Source of the DNA: Symsagittifera roscoffensis
Lineage: Eukaryota; Xenacoelomorpha; Acoela; Convolutidae
Length of the DNA stretch: 64,000 bases
Direction: 5' to 3'
NCBI RefSeq assembly: GCF_963678635.1
Contig: NC_087062.1
Span: forward strand, 81,508,751 to 81,572,750
Position numbers and translations under genes: made by a program. Below are positions 1 through 12,139 of this stretch, one piece after another. The notes under the pieces were generated by a model. That model searched no databases. It had not been told where the DNA came from and worked only from the letters and a program-made list of their open reading frames with translations. Position 1 is the first letter of the stretch. Every line of letters begins with the position of its first letter.

Positions 1-1322
1 GCAACGTAAATTATACTCAATTTCGAATAAAAAAAAAACAATTATTAAATGATATTTGTTGTCTTTTGCTTAAAAAATTTTAAAAGCATTTCAATTGAAT
101 GAAAATTTGCCTGATAGATTTTTTGAAATTGAAAATCCTTAAATACTTTTTCTTAATCTGTAAGCCTAAAGTGTGAAAAAATCACATAGGAACTTCAAGT
201 TCAATTGGGTTGTTGGTGTGGTATTGGAAGGATATTGTTTAAATGTAACTTAAATAGACCTCAATTATAAAAAACCAAAATTGTGTCTATTAATTTAAAG
301 CCTCTTTTATCTAAATTTTTTTACTGATTGATTTACTTTCACTTTAGATATCAATTGGTTATGTTAGAATTCCCAAATTGAAAATTATTTAGACCAACGG
401 ATAAAACCTAGCATTCCCAGATATTTTAAGCAGAAACGTAACAACTAAAGATTTAGACAAACACCAATGAGAACATAAGAAAATCCATAAGGACATTTTA
501 TTCTACGACAAAAAAGGAAACGAGGAAAAGGACCCAGCGATTAAACATATCCTAGCATTACACAAAATAAGAACGGTGTAATTAAATCCAAAATGGTCAA
601 CGACAAAATAATCAAAATGCCCAAGGAAAAAAAATAAATTTACTCACTAACTGATGCAAGTTCCTGTTTCATACAAGCTTCAGCTATCAACGAAGTTCGA
701 TTGATTGAAAACAAAATACCAACTAATAATGCGAGTGACAAAAAGTCGGATCAAAACTATTCGGATCTGTCGTTCAAATTAAACAGGAACCCAACCCAAT
801 TTGGGGAATATCCGTCAAGCTATGATATTGATGATCAGTCGGGTCTCTTATACTTTGAAACAATGGATGAACATTTTGAAAATATCCAAGAATGTTTGCC
901 CAACGATCAAAATGCATTATGTGAACAACTAATCAATAAACTAGAAAAAAAAATTGCGACCAAACTCCCTAACGAGACATTAACAAAAAGGATAACCTCA
1001 TCAGATGCTCGAAAATTTTACCTATTTAGGAACAAATATAGATTTAAACACTGAACTTATTGTTAAAGAACAAGACACCGATGAAGTCATAAAAACAATC
1101 AGAGAACTAGTAAGGTACAAGCACAAGGACTCGAAAAAATATATACTATAGACAATCAAGAGCTTTGTTTTGAAATCTACGTAAAATTTAAAACTTATTG
1201 CTAATAGGAAAAATTCTTTGCCTAGAACAAACATCAGACAACCACAAAGTGAATCAAAAATTAACTTAGTGTACCCATGTTATAAAATTATTTGAAATGG
1301 CGCTCAGAGATCAATTAGCAGC
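1..1322 (+). mobile_element. Ty3/gypsy family A fragment (copy A1), RNase H-integrase linker region
   Basis: This stretch is closely repeated at about 6257-7580, including the first bases of the window, so it probably starts further left. The readable part (701-1054, 117 codons) encodes a hydrophilic linker that is also found, more diverged, in the longer A element at 12205-12414 just after its RNase H. It is therefore pol sequence from between RNase H and integrase, not an independent gene. A second frame continues the linker to about 1190. The match to copy A2 stops abruptly at 1322, within the first codons of the integrase zinc-binding region, so this copy is truncated there. No LTR is visible. 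Confidence 0.7.
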
Positions 1323-3060
1323 TTCCCAATGGCTTTCAGTGTTTAAAAATCGACATCAGCATTTGAGATGAGGTGTTGCAGATGTTTAATACGGGCAAAA
1401 TCCCGTGAGATGAACATCTTCAACATTATTTGGGATTAAAGTGGATTCAGAAAGATTTTAAAATCAACAGTTTTTCAAAACAGATGAAATAGAGGTTTAT
1501 GGGGCGGGACATCTTGTGAGATGTTTATCGGGTTTGTTCGCTTGTGTTTGTCGAAAACTGACCAACTGTTGTGAAATACGCTGTTTTCATAAATCTAAAA
1601 AAAAAACTAGTGGAAAAAATTGTCAAAAAACTTACCAAAACTTTTTTTTATATTTTTTGATCAATTTGATTAATTTTTCAAAAAACGGAGATAAAAAAAT
1701 GTGAGTTTTGTTTTTAGGCCTTAATGAGTAATTTGATAATTTTTTTTTTCTATTCTCTTCTATCGCCTCAGCTGTTTCGTTTTCGTTAGTTACTGGATCC
1801 CCGCCATCAATGTCTCCACACTCAGTAGCACCACTGGGTTGTTGGTATGCAATTCGGTTTTTGATATATTCTCCTGAGAGAGAGAGTTTGCGATTAGCTC
1901 TCTTCTTGAATAGAAATTTCTTGTTCCACAAACTTTAGACACTTCAGACTCGAAAAGAAATCAATTATTTCGTCATTTGAAGATTCACACAAGCTAAAGC
2001 ATTGAAGGCTATTATCTTCTTGCATAGCCAATCTCTCAGGCATTATCTCGTTTTTATTGTAGAATTTTGCGGTTGGAAAACTTGTAAACACTTCTGATCT
2101 TAAAATTTGTAGTGGCTCTCAGAGTTCAAAAAACATCATCAGTATTTGAGATGAGGTGTTTCAGCGGTTTACTAGGGGAAAATCCCTGTGAGTTGACATC
2201 TCTCCTTTATTAGTAATTATAGTGGTTTTAGAAAGATTTTCAATCATCGGTATTTCAAAGTTTGTATCAGATGATTATTGGGCTAGATGTTTTGTGAGAG
2301 GTTTAATGGGGATGAAGGACGGCTTGATCAACTTTTTTCAAACTTTTCAACTGAAAAACTGATGATGATTTGTTTACGGCAAGTCATTGGGCCTTTTAGG
2401 AACAGAAATGCTCTCAATTTTTCAAACCTCGATTTTTTTCGTTCTTCTCTATCTCAATCTTCTTCTCTGAAATATCTCATTAACAAACCAGAATGCCAAA
2501 AAGCAGCATTATGCACAAAATTACCTGCAAGCAGTGAACTAACTGAGGAGCGCTGTTGAGTCTCGAATTAATTGAGAGCGAAGATGCAGTAACCATTGAA
2601 ATCTAATTAACAGAGGACATGTTAGAGAAAATAACCAAAAAATGATCAAAATAGCTCGTCTATAATAAAAAACAAATTTACTCACTTTTTCTTTGTAATT
2701 TGATGCTCAAACTGATAAACTGCTCAACAGGGATCATAAGCAAAAATTGAATCACTTTCTTGCTGTTTTTTTTCCGCTGGATTCAGTTATCTTTTTGAAT
2801 TAAAAGAAAAAAGAGGATATTTGATCTCAGATGGTCAGTTTTCAGAAAAGACGACCAATCCGTCCTTTATCCCCAATAAACCTCTCACGAGGCTTCTCTC
2901 CCAGTAACAATTTGATCCATCTCATTTTCAGTACTAATGATTTTAAATCACTCTGAACCAACTTATTCACAAAGAAAGGCGAGATGTCCACTCACAGAAC
3001 CTCTCCCCTAACAAACCTCTGAACCATCTCTTCTCAAATACTGATGATGATGATTTGCCA
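1323..3060. repeat. Old foldback-like repeat: two direct copies and one inverted copy
   Basis: A motif of about 200 bp occurs three times. Copies at roughly 1350-1545 and 2125-2330 are direct; both begin near ATTTGAGATGAGGTGTT and continue through similar GTGAGATG blocks. The third copy, at about 2835-3060, is inverted relative to them. The last two form diverged arms around a 500-bp centre. Small ORFs here (for example 2287-2559) lie inside the repeat and are not credible genes. Copies are far from identical, so the structure is old. It could be the remains of a foldback or MITE-type DNA transposon. Confidence 0.5.
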
Positions 3061-4600
3061 AACAGACACTGATTGAAATAACGTTTTTAAAGAAGAATTG
3101 AGTTTCCAATAGTCCTAAAAAATTGAAGAAACTCGATTGAGAAAGTTTTCTGGTGATCATTACAAAACGTAATTATTCACCAATTTAGTTAACCAATCTT
3201 TACAAAAACTTTTTTTTCGTGGACTTTGCTGACAATGATTAGGTCGTTGTTTTTTAAATCAGCCTTTTTTTAATTTTATTTTTCATATGCAACTTTTTAA
3301 TTTTTTTATACAAAGTAAAAAAAAGGAAATTGCGGATTCCACTTACATTTGCTGAACTTATTCACAGTTTGCGGAAACCTATACATGTTGCAGAATCCCG
3401 AACAACTAACTATATTCGCCTGTTGCGAAATCCGCATAAAAGTAAATGTGCCGACAAATTTTAACCTCGTAATGAATGACGGAGAGAATAATGACATTCG
3501 GATTTTATTCGGTGCACCACGCGACAGGAAGATAAACGCCTGGTGTTTTTTATTCAGACTAGATTTGTTTTTTTTATTATTTTCAAAATGTTTTGACGGA
3601 ATAGTGTTAATCTGTTCAACAAAAAATCAGTATTTTTTGCGGAAAAAATTATGGGATTTGAAAACGACTAGTCTGTCAATTTGGACAATGAAGTCGAGAA
3701 ACTTACAACTCTCTAAAAACTCATACTTAATTGTTAACACAACCTTAAGCTGTATCACAACTGAGAACTGAACCATGTTTGTTGCGTTTTTAAGCATAAA
3801 AATGACTTACTATCCAGAAAATAAAGACTAACCGGGTTACAACTGTTCGCATTGTTAGTATTTTAATTATAAATACAATTTCAAACCAGTTTGTACATCA
3901 GCGAGGTTTTATGAATGAACCAGCAAAATTCTGATGATATTCACAGTCATTTCAAAAAACGTGAATCATTTTTAAACTCCAAAATGTGTTTCAATGATAC
4001 ATCGTGTGGGTGTTTGACCAAAGCAAAAAGAGCAGCTTAAATAAGAAGGCATTTCGGAGCCAAAACGTTTTTTTTTCTGTAAATTTTTTCAGATTTTGGG
4101 TTTTTTTTTAAAAGAAAAGATGAATTAAAATATCTGCTAGAAAAAATCATTTAGTATACTCTTTCGGAATCAACTTAACACCCCCTCGCCTCAACTATAC
4201 CTAGTTAAGATCCTCCACCCCAGCGTTCAATTCAAATAAAATTTGGGTATAGCTAATCAAACATTGTTCATCAATGATTCATTTATGTACCATAAACACA
4301 AATTACATGATGATACTTTGATGAATGTATGATTAGCAAATGAAAATGAACATGAAAATAATTTTTTTGTCCATTTAGATTGGTTTCAATAATACAGAAA
4401 AAACGGAAGATTTTTTGGATGGTTTTTTCTAGTGCCCCCTTAAAATGACCAAAAAAGTTATCCGTTAGAGCGTTGCGATACTTTCAGCCATAAAAGATTC
4501 TTGAAGTTTTACAAAGAAACCGTAAAGTTGAAATTCGAAAGCAAAATTGTGTCGAAGTCAACAGTGCCGTTTGCAGATAGGTTTGATTAATTTTCTATCT
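3061..4600. other. Gene-free AT-rich stretch
   Basis: I see no supportable gene. The ORF at 3349-3771 is low in information, with repeated GCGGAA/TTCCGC words and homopolymer T runs, and resembles no family I know. A GC-richer strip near 4180-4220 has no obvious feature. Confidence 0.5.
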
Positions 4601-4610
4601 ACTTAAACAT

Positions 4611-5130
4611 GAGGTCACAGGATGGGCTAAAAGGTGACATTACGCCGTCGAAGGTACAAGAGATTGCCCAAACGGAGGAGAAACTGCTTTCTCAATCGAG
4701 CGACGACGCAATTTCAGATATTCGATCATCGACGCAAAAATGCAGAGGACTTTATCTTCATTACTTTCTTTAGTCATTGTTCAAGCAGTTCATAAACGGG
4801 ACCAACTATGCGTTTTTCGTTCGCTATTTGAACAGTCCGGGACATATGTCAACTGCAGTCAGGTCCTTTTGGAACGTCCTCTGGACATTCAAATTCGTTT
4901 TTGCCATTATGAGTGACATCTTACCAATTTGCAGTCTTAAAAGAAAGCCATATATCATTTTGGGATGGTGCTTGTCTTTTTGTGGAATATTGTTAGCTTG
5001 CTTAGTACCTTTTCCTGATTCTCATTTTGCAGTTGAAGAAATCAACGGAACTTGCTCTGTATCCGGTGATTTACTAAATCCGCAGTCTACAGAGTATGTG
5101 CTAATTTACGTGTTGCTCTTGGGATTGTGA
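4611..5130 (+). pseudogene. BT1/MFS-type transporter fragment (one exon or a pseudogene)
   Basis: From 4777 the frame encodes an N-terminal membrane-transporter segment. It has an NGTNYAFFVRYL stretch, a helix rich in aromatic residues, the loop motif KRKPYIILGW and a further hydrophobic helix. This order and the basic RKPY-x-ILGW loop resemble the folate-biopterin transporter (BT1) branch of the major facilitator superfamily; the assignment is by eye. An ATG at 4611 opens the same frame with an acidic, dileucine-containing leader. A TAG at 4771-4773 then interrupts it, but that TAG follows a pyrimidine tract and could be a splice acceptor, with a donor-like AAG|GTACAAG near 4656. The frame closes at 5128-5130, long before the rest of a 12-helix protein, and no further exon was found. 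It may be an exon of a larger gene or a truncated copy. Confidence 0.45.
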
Positions 5131-6256
5131 AGTGAATGAGCAACAATCACTTCGGGAGAATTGGTCCCCGCAAACCATAATTTTCAAGGGAAGCCTCAAG
5201 ATTTTAGCGGAAGAAGGGCTCCCGCGGTTAAAAAAAAACTTGAAAATCTAACTCGTATTCGGAATAAAAGTGAAAATACTTTTTTTGTTATTCTGCATTC
5301 CAATTTCAAAGGTTTTAGATTTTCATCACGAGGAACCATGCGCAAAGTATAAATTTTGATTTTTTATCTGCTTTTTTAAAGTCAGCTACTGCAATTGCAA
5401 AATTAAACATATCCCAGCGCTAATTCTTTGATGAAATGTCGCTTATTCATTGTTGTCTTTGCAGTTTTATAGTCAATAACTTAAGGGCTTAAGTGTTGTC
5501 AACCATTTCATCACTTGCAAAGTTCCTATTATGCCCTCGACGCAAGAAATTAAACGCTAAAATGAAATATGCTTAAAATTGGTTTCCGCCCTGATATACC
5601 AAAGCCTTTTAAACCCAAGTTTTGCACTTGAAAGACTGCTCATTATTCCAAATGAAAGACTGCTGATTTTGGGCTCTAACTTCAACTTTTGCAGGACAAA
5701 ATTTGCATAGCCCAGAGTTTGCAAAATTATCCTTCAGACACAGGGTGGTGCCTGTGAAAAAGTTTTTTTTAAAATCAAATCCAAACAATTGAAAGAGTGC
5801 TTCAGTTTTCGAAAAAGCATACATTAAAACCATAGATTGAGTGATTAAATTTCCCTGTTTGCTAACCTTTGGAATGAATTTGATCGGAAAGTGTTTAATT
5901 CGTCGCGCGCTGCACTGAGACCCCCCTCCCCATCCCCACTCATTCTATACAAATGAAAAACAAATTGCTGTCGAAGGTGCCTGTACGTATTTTACTCTTT
6001 ATACGCTTTGCGAATCTAAACTGGGTGATAAAATCTAATATCAAAGGTACCAGGCGCCTCTTGAACAAGGATGGTTTTCAAGTTTTTCTTGTAGTGGGGT
6101 GAGGAAGGGGAATGAGCGGTGCATCTGACTGTTAACATGCAACTTTTCTGGCTCAGATGGAAAAACAGCAACGAAACATTAAATTTCGTAAAATTTTTAT
6201 ATTTCATTGTACAATTAAATTCCCAATTTATACAATTCAAAATAGATACATCACTC
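5131..6256. other. Gene-free stretch between transporter fragment and copy A2
   Basis: No gene, repeat or RNA is supported here. The ORFs at 5161-5352, 5609-5833 and 6016-6441 are short, overlap AT-rich sequence and show no family motif. Confidence 0.45.
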
Positions 6257-8100
6257 ATGCAACGTAAATTATACTCAATTTTGAATAAAATAAACAATTT
6301 ATAAATGATATTCGTTGTCTTTTGTTTATAAATTTCCAAAAGCATTTCAATTGAATGAAAAGTTGCCTGATAGATTTTTTGAAATAATAACTCCTTAAAT
6401 ACTTTCTCTAAATCTGTAAGCTTGAAGTGTGAAAAAATCACATAGGAACCTCAAGTTCAATTGGGTTTCTGGTGTGGTATTGGAAGGATATTGTTTAAAT
6501 GTGTATTTAACTAGACCTCAATTATAAAAAACCAAAATTGTGTCTATTAAGTTAAAGCCTCTTTTATCTAAATCAGGAACTGACTGATTTACTTTCATTT
6601 TAGATATCAATTGGTTATTTCAGATTTCCCAATTTAAAAATTATTTAGAGCGACGGAAAAAACCTAGCAATCCCAGATATTTTAATCAGAAACGTAACAA
6701 CTAAAGATTTAGACAAACACCAATTAAAACATAAGAAAATCCATAAGGACATTTTGTTCTACGACAAAAAAGGAAACGAGGAAAAGGACCCAGTGATGAA
6801 ACGTATCCTAGCATTACACAAAATAAGAATGGTGTAGCTAAATCCAAAATGGACAACGACAAAATAATCAAAATGCCCAAGGAAAAAAAACAAATTTGCT
6901 GACTAACTGATGCAAGTTCCTGTTTCATACAAGCTTCAGCTATCAACGAAGTTCGATTGATTCAAAACAAAATACCAACTAATAATGCGAGTGACAAAAA
7001 GTCGAATCAAAACTATTCGGATCTGTCGTTCAAATTAGACAGGAACCCAACCCAATTTGGGGAATATCCGTCAAATTATGATATTGATGATCAGTCGGAT
7101 CTTTTATACTTTAAAACAATGGATGAACAAGATGAAATTATCCAAGAATGTTTGCTCAACGATTAAAATGCATTATGTGAACAACTAACCAATAAACTAG
7201 AAAAAAAATTGCAACCAAACTCCCTAACGAGACATTAACAACAAAGGATAACCTCATCAGATGTTCGAAAATTTTACCTATTTAGGAATAGATATAGATT
7301 TAAACACTGAACTTATTGTTAAAGAACAAGACACCGATTAAGTCAAAAAATAATCAAAGAGCTAGTAAGGTACAAACACAAGGACTCAAAAAATATACAC
7401 TATAGACAATCAAGAGCTTTGTTTTAATAGCTAAGCAAATTTTAAAACTTAATAGGAAAAATTCTTTGCCAAGAACAAGCATCAGACAACCCCGAAGTGA
7501 ATAAAAAATTAAATTTGTGTACCCATGTCACTACTCTTTATAAAAATATTTGAATTGGCGCTCAGAGATCAATTAGCAGCTCATGTGGAAAAGGACAAAA
7601 CCATTGCGAATATTAAACAATTTTTCTTTTGGCCAGGCATGAATATATGGATAAACCAATTAATTGCAGGACGTCTTGACTGTCAAAAAAATGAACAAAA
7701 ACACAATCTAAGCCAAAAAATTTTAGAACAAGGGACGGATAGAGTACATTTTCCGTTTCATACTGTACACATAGTTGTAGTAGCTTCATTTTCTCGGTTT
7801 GTCCAGGTAAATCCAGTAGCTAATAATAATGCTACTGAAACAATACAAATTTTAGAACAATTCGTCCTCACATTTGGAACGGCTTTCAAAAAGCAAACTT
7901 TTCTTTGGATGGCTTCATGAGCTAGGAATAAAACATGGTCTCAGAACCGAATATTCACCATGGAAGAATGCTAAATTGGAAACAAAAAAGTCTAGGATTA
8001 CAAATAACAGTACGTCGATTCAATTGAAAAATTAATAAAAGATACCAATAGATCGAAACTGTTTGAAACAAACTGTCAAAACATTTAATACTGGTCCAAA
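6257..8100 (+). mobile_element. Ty3/gypsy family A fragment (copy A2): linker plus integrase
   Basis: The first ~1.32 kb parallels 1-1322 with scattered substitutions and small indels. Beyond the point where A1 stops, A2 continues into integrase sequence to about 7965 and then fades into unrecognised sequence. It is followed within about 450 bp by gag-like sequence of the longer A element, with no LTR recognised between them. A2 is thus either an internal fragment or the 3' remains of a separate copy. The linker ORF at 6957-7166 is shortened by a stop relative to A1. Confidence 0.7.
7525..7970 (+). pseudogene. Integrase remnant of copy A2
   Basis: The 131-codon frame at 7525-7920 carries a degenerate H2C2 zinc-binding region (KQFFFWPGM and a single Cys of the expected pair) and then the start of a retroviral-type integrase core (SFSRFVQVNPV). 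The first catalytic Asp region is deleted or garbled. A frameshift near 7900 moves the rest of the core (W-L-H-E-L-G, then a YSPW...KLE segment whose Glu occupies the third catalytic position) to another frame. It normally would join element cDNA to host DNA; this copy is inactive. It shows what is missing from the integrase of the next element. Confidence 0.6.
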
Positions 8101-8539
8101 TAAAATCTTATAAAACTAAAATAATTAGACAACATAAAACACATCCATCACAACATCTTCACCTTTAAAAAATTGCCGTGAAATAAAATGCCAAATTCCT
8201 ATCTAGTGAAAACAACAGTATAAAAGTCAAAGCTCCTTATCAAAAATAAATCCGCAAGAGATATATGTTATTTTACCAATATCCAAAAAGATCATTTTAG
8301 CATCTTGTCCAAATATCCAAACCAAAATAATCGCGAATGAACTATTCTTTCCCGCAGATCTACACCAGAAACAAACCTCTATTTTGAAGTAGTTCATCCG
8401 TCCTTATAGCACTATTGAAATATCTAAGAAAAAATTATATTGGTCAAACCCAAAAAATCTCACAAAGCTTCATTGAGATTTAATCTACCCTGAGACAATA
8501 ACTATACATATAACATCCTAAGCGTTAAATATTCAGGCC

Positions 8540-9530
8540 CAAAATAAAGTAACATAAAAAAACTGCAAACGTAGTTGCATATTCAGACTTAACCCTCGAC
8601 AAGATCACAGGCTGAGAGCCAAATGAAATTGCAAGAAATTTTTTCAATATAGTAGAAAAAAAGCACTTTCCCTTGGCACTCGAACACAGATGCAGGCGAT
8701 AATCAGGACGCATATGATGTAAATCAAAAGGCAATATTTGGGTTAAAATTAGGAGGTCCAGCCTCTCAATGGTATCAAGGATTAGCAGCAGCGTTAGCTT
8801 GGAACGACATAAGAGATCAGTTTATAGAAAGGTTCACTGATGATGAGGACAAATATAGAAGACGAATAGATGCAGAAAATATAAGAACGATAACCTGCTA
8901 AAGTCATCAAAAGCTATATACATAGTATAAGCACTGCAGTAGATCGCAGATGGCCCAATCCGACTTTAGATATTGATTAAAGAACAGCAAAGAAGATAGA
9001 ATTTTTCGTGCGAGGCTTAATTCCGCAATGTTTGAGCCAAAAGGCACATCAAAATCTTATGGAGAATCCACCCACAACCTGGCAGAATTTAAAAATTCAC
9101 TTAGCTGTCAAAGACTTAAGTTTCGCAGTTAGTGCTGAGTTTACTGGAACAGCTTCAAGTAGTGTGGATAATAAATTACGAATTTGGATCCAGAGACAGA
9201 ACCTTCAATGATCGAACAATGGACAGAAATGAACCATATCGTCAAAACTATCAAAATAGTTCTGATCCTAATCTTTATTACCAAAACGGAGATCGTAGAA
9301 ATTCTTTTTCCGATAGAAATGGAAGATAAAAAAGCTCACACGATAGTTTTAAAAGTCAAAATCAAAATATACCCGATAAAAATTAGAACAAAATTTATAA
9401 TCCTCAGCTAAAACCTTATAATAATACAAGAACATCTTCTAGTGATAATAGTCGTGATAGAAATCCTAGGGTAAAAGTTAGTGACGATAAAATACAAGGA
9501 TACTTCAGAGTTGACAAAAGTGGAGAAATT
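8540..9530 (+). pseudogene. Gag remnant with Arg/Asn-rich tail (family A)
   Basis: Around 8690-8890 one frame reads as a retrotransposon capsid: a GGPASQWYQGL helix and the downstream W-N-D-I-R-D-QFIERF motif typical of Retrotrans_gag. After a frameshift the frame at 9008-9211 continues the capsid C-terminal part. Another frame at 9132-9329, continuing to about 9480 with stops, encodes a tail full of DRN, RN and SDNS repeats. No CCHC zinc knuckle is present, so RNA binding would have relied on the basic Arg/Asn-rich tail. At least three frame changes make it non-functional. Confidence 0.6.
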
Positions 9531-9629
9531 AAATTAAACTAGAACAGTCTCCGCACGATAAAACATTTTAAATGTATTTTAACTTATATCAACAACACGT
9601 CGGAGACAGAAATAAAATTAAAGGCCTAG

Positions 9630-10429
9630 AAACCCATTTTTGATAGACACTGGAGCGACATGTTCCCTTTCAACTAATGGTACTTACCAACACTATTGCA
9701 AGCTTCAAACCTAAGGACTTCATCAATTCGATTCAAATACAATAGTAGTAAGCAGCGAAAAACTCAAAATTTTAGGATTTACAATTTTTGAAGCAAGTTT
9801 TGATCTTCTTGGTGAATATCCAATAAAATTTAAAGCATGGGTCTCAACCAGGAACGCATGTAGACTGAAAATATTAGGCTTGGAATTTTTTTTAGACAAC
9901 CAAGTCCATTGATTTTTCTACAATTAAATTAGAGCTTAAGATGTACCCAGGAAAAGCAGTTTCAATGAGTAACAATGGAAGTAAGAGTTATCCATATTTA
10001 AGTTTGTACAAAACCGTAATATTGGACCATAGCATTATAATTGAACCGAAATCAACACGAGTTTTTTCCATTGAACCTCCAAACTTAGTCTTTAGGAAAA
10101 GAACGTCGTTTAAATTTGATAAAACATTAGAACAAAAGGGAATATACACCTATAACTGTCTTCGTGAAGAAAAGTCTATTCCCATTATATGTAACAATCT
10201 ACCGGATCAAAAAAATTTAATACCCAAAGGATCATTAGGTGACACCAATGAGAATATAGAAATGAACTCAAAACCCAAGTATAGTGCGTCAGATAACACG
10301 CTTCTTTTAAACAACGACGAGGAGTTTAATCAAGTTTTCCATATGAGCGAACAACCAAAAACTCAACTGATACAAGATAACGATCCATCAGAATTGCCAA
10401 AAGCTGAAGAAGAAAAACAAAAAAAATAA
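9630..10429 (+). pseudogene. Aspartic protease remnant and following spacer (family A)
   Basis: Near 9638-9665 the frame reads LIDTGATCS, the active-site loop of a retropepsin, where the Asp would supply one half of the dimeric catalytic site. Stops follow almost at once. The longest open frame (9941-10429, 162 codons) begins after the protease, in the segment that in this family links protease to RT. It has no motif I recognise and ends in a Glu/Lys-rich stretch. A stop near 10427 and further stops separate it from RT. Confidence 0.5.
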
Positions 10430-10689
10430 AGCAGAAAGAATAAGGTTACAACAATTATTACGAAATAGAAACCCATTTCAAGAACGAGCTAAAATACTTT
10501 AAGCCAAACGCAGTTTTAGACTTTAAAGTAGACCTCATTGAATCACAAATTAAAAAAATTCGAATAAAAATTGATGAGAAAAAACCAGAATTCCTCAATA
10601 AACTTGAATTTTCCCAGTCAGATACCAACAAAAACCAATTACAAGATGTAACAAATAATAAAATACAAAATAGAGATGTATATTCACAG

Positions 10690-11440
10690 CATAAGTTTGA
10701 TGTAAAAATAACAAAACAAAAGTTAAAGGTTAGATTGTTACCAAAATCAAAACTAACGAAACAAAGACCTTCGAGAGTACCACTTAACTATCAGGAAAAA
10801 GTAAATAGCTTACTTAATCAAATATGTAAATCTTGGATAATGGGAAATAATGCAGAAAAGGGATCCGAATTTATTAATCCTATAATAATATTACCAAAGG
10901 GTAACATCGCTGAACTTATCTTTGACGCACGATACTTAATTTCAACATTTGATTTGAGTAGATACTCATGGCCACTTGAGCCTATAGGGTCCCTTATCAC
11001 TAAACTTAGTGGTAACTATTTCACCACAAGCGATTTATGTTCAGTGTATAATCGAGTACCACTAACAGCAGAAACCCAGTAACTCACAAGTTTTGCCATA
11101 GGGTCAAAACAGTGTGCCTTCAAAAAAAGCTTCTATGGTCTTGGTGGTTTCTTAAAGTTTTTCAGCAGAGTAATGACTAATCATTATCAACCACCGATAA
11201 AAAAAACAAGCCGTAACTTATATAGAAGATAAAATTATGCATGCTAAGACTGTGGAAGAACTGTTTGATATAATCAATACATATCATGCATTAATAAGAG
11301 AATCAGGATTGAAAGCTCAGCCAGAGGAAACAAAATTTTTCCTAAGGTGAGTACAATTTTTAGGACATGTAGCAAGTAAAAATGGTATACAATCAGTAAA
11401 AAAGAAAGTGAAAGATCTTATGTCATTAAAATGTCCGTAA
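10690..11440 (+). pseudogene. Reverse transcriptase remnant with YIED active site (family A)
   Basis: The open frame at 10735-11082 covers the RT fingers and start of palm: a PSRVPLNYQEKVNSLL motif, a FINPIIILPKG segment, an FDARYL motif and TTSDLCSVYNRVPL, whose Asp is the first catalytic residue. After a stop and frameshift the palm continues. At about 11207-11221 the polymerase box reads TYIED instead of the canonical Y-L-D-D, so a Glu replaces the first Asp of the pair. The thumb continues to FLGHVASKNG near 11360. It copied element RNA into DNA in its active ancestor; this copy should be dead. Confidence 0.65.
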
Positions 11441-11589
11441 AATCAGCAGGGCATCATTTGAGTTGTAGGTTGTATATAACAAACTTGCGTGTTGATTCAA
11501 AGCTCTTTTTTGATCTTATTAGAAACGACACAATTTTTAGAACATGAAAAACTGTTTAAAGAAATCAAAGATTAGTGCAGATAATAAAC

Positions 11590-11960
11590 TAGCTTTACAG
11601 ATACAAGATACCCTATCCATATCCATGTAGACTCATCATCTATAGGAATAGGATGAATCTTAGGAATTTTTGTATTCAAGAGTTTATAATAAAGAAGATT
11701 AAAAAATGTTAACTACGGCTGGAGAACTATGCGGCGTAGTGTCAGCTTTACTAACTTTAATAGGATCACCACACCCAATTTATCTTTATACCGACCACGA
11801 AGCTTAAGTTTACTTATGGGGCAGAAGAGCAAAACTTTCACACAGATCTTTTAGATATCAGTTAGTTATATCTCAGTTTCAAAACCTAAAAGTTTTATGG
11901 ACAGAAGGAAAAAATTTAGCTTTCCCAGATATACGCAGTAGGATTGTAACTATAAAAAAG
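11590..11960 (+). pseudogene. RNase H remnant (family A)
   Basis: Pieces of a Ty3-type RNase H lie in broken frames. They are HVDSSSIGIG near 11622 with the first acidic residue, TAGELCGVVSALL near 11710 with the Glu, and LYTDHEA near 11790 with the next Asp. A QNLKVLWTEGKNLAFPD segment then closes the domain. Stop codons interrupt it at least twice. It is in the expected place after RT and before the linker shared with A1 and A2. Confidence 0.6.
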
Positions 11961-12139
11961 TGAAAAACCCCAATTAAAGCATACAAAAGTTCCGAAAGAT
12001 ATCCTCTTTTACGTTGAAGATGGCAACGAAGAAAAATATTTAATCGTACATGATTCCGAGACGGGACCTTTTGATGACTTTTTCCCAATTCTTAACAAAT
12101 AAACAAAAAACAACATATAAAATTAACAACGAAAACTAA

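Noticed and set aside
3349-3771. 140-codon plus-strand ORF
   Set aside because: Repeated GCGGAA/TTCCGC words and long T-runs explain the open frame; opposite strand is equally open (3306-3497); no domain.
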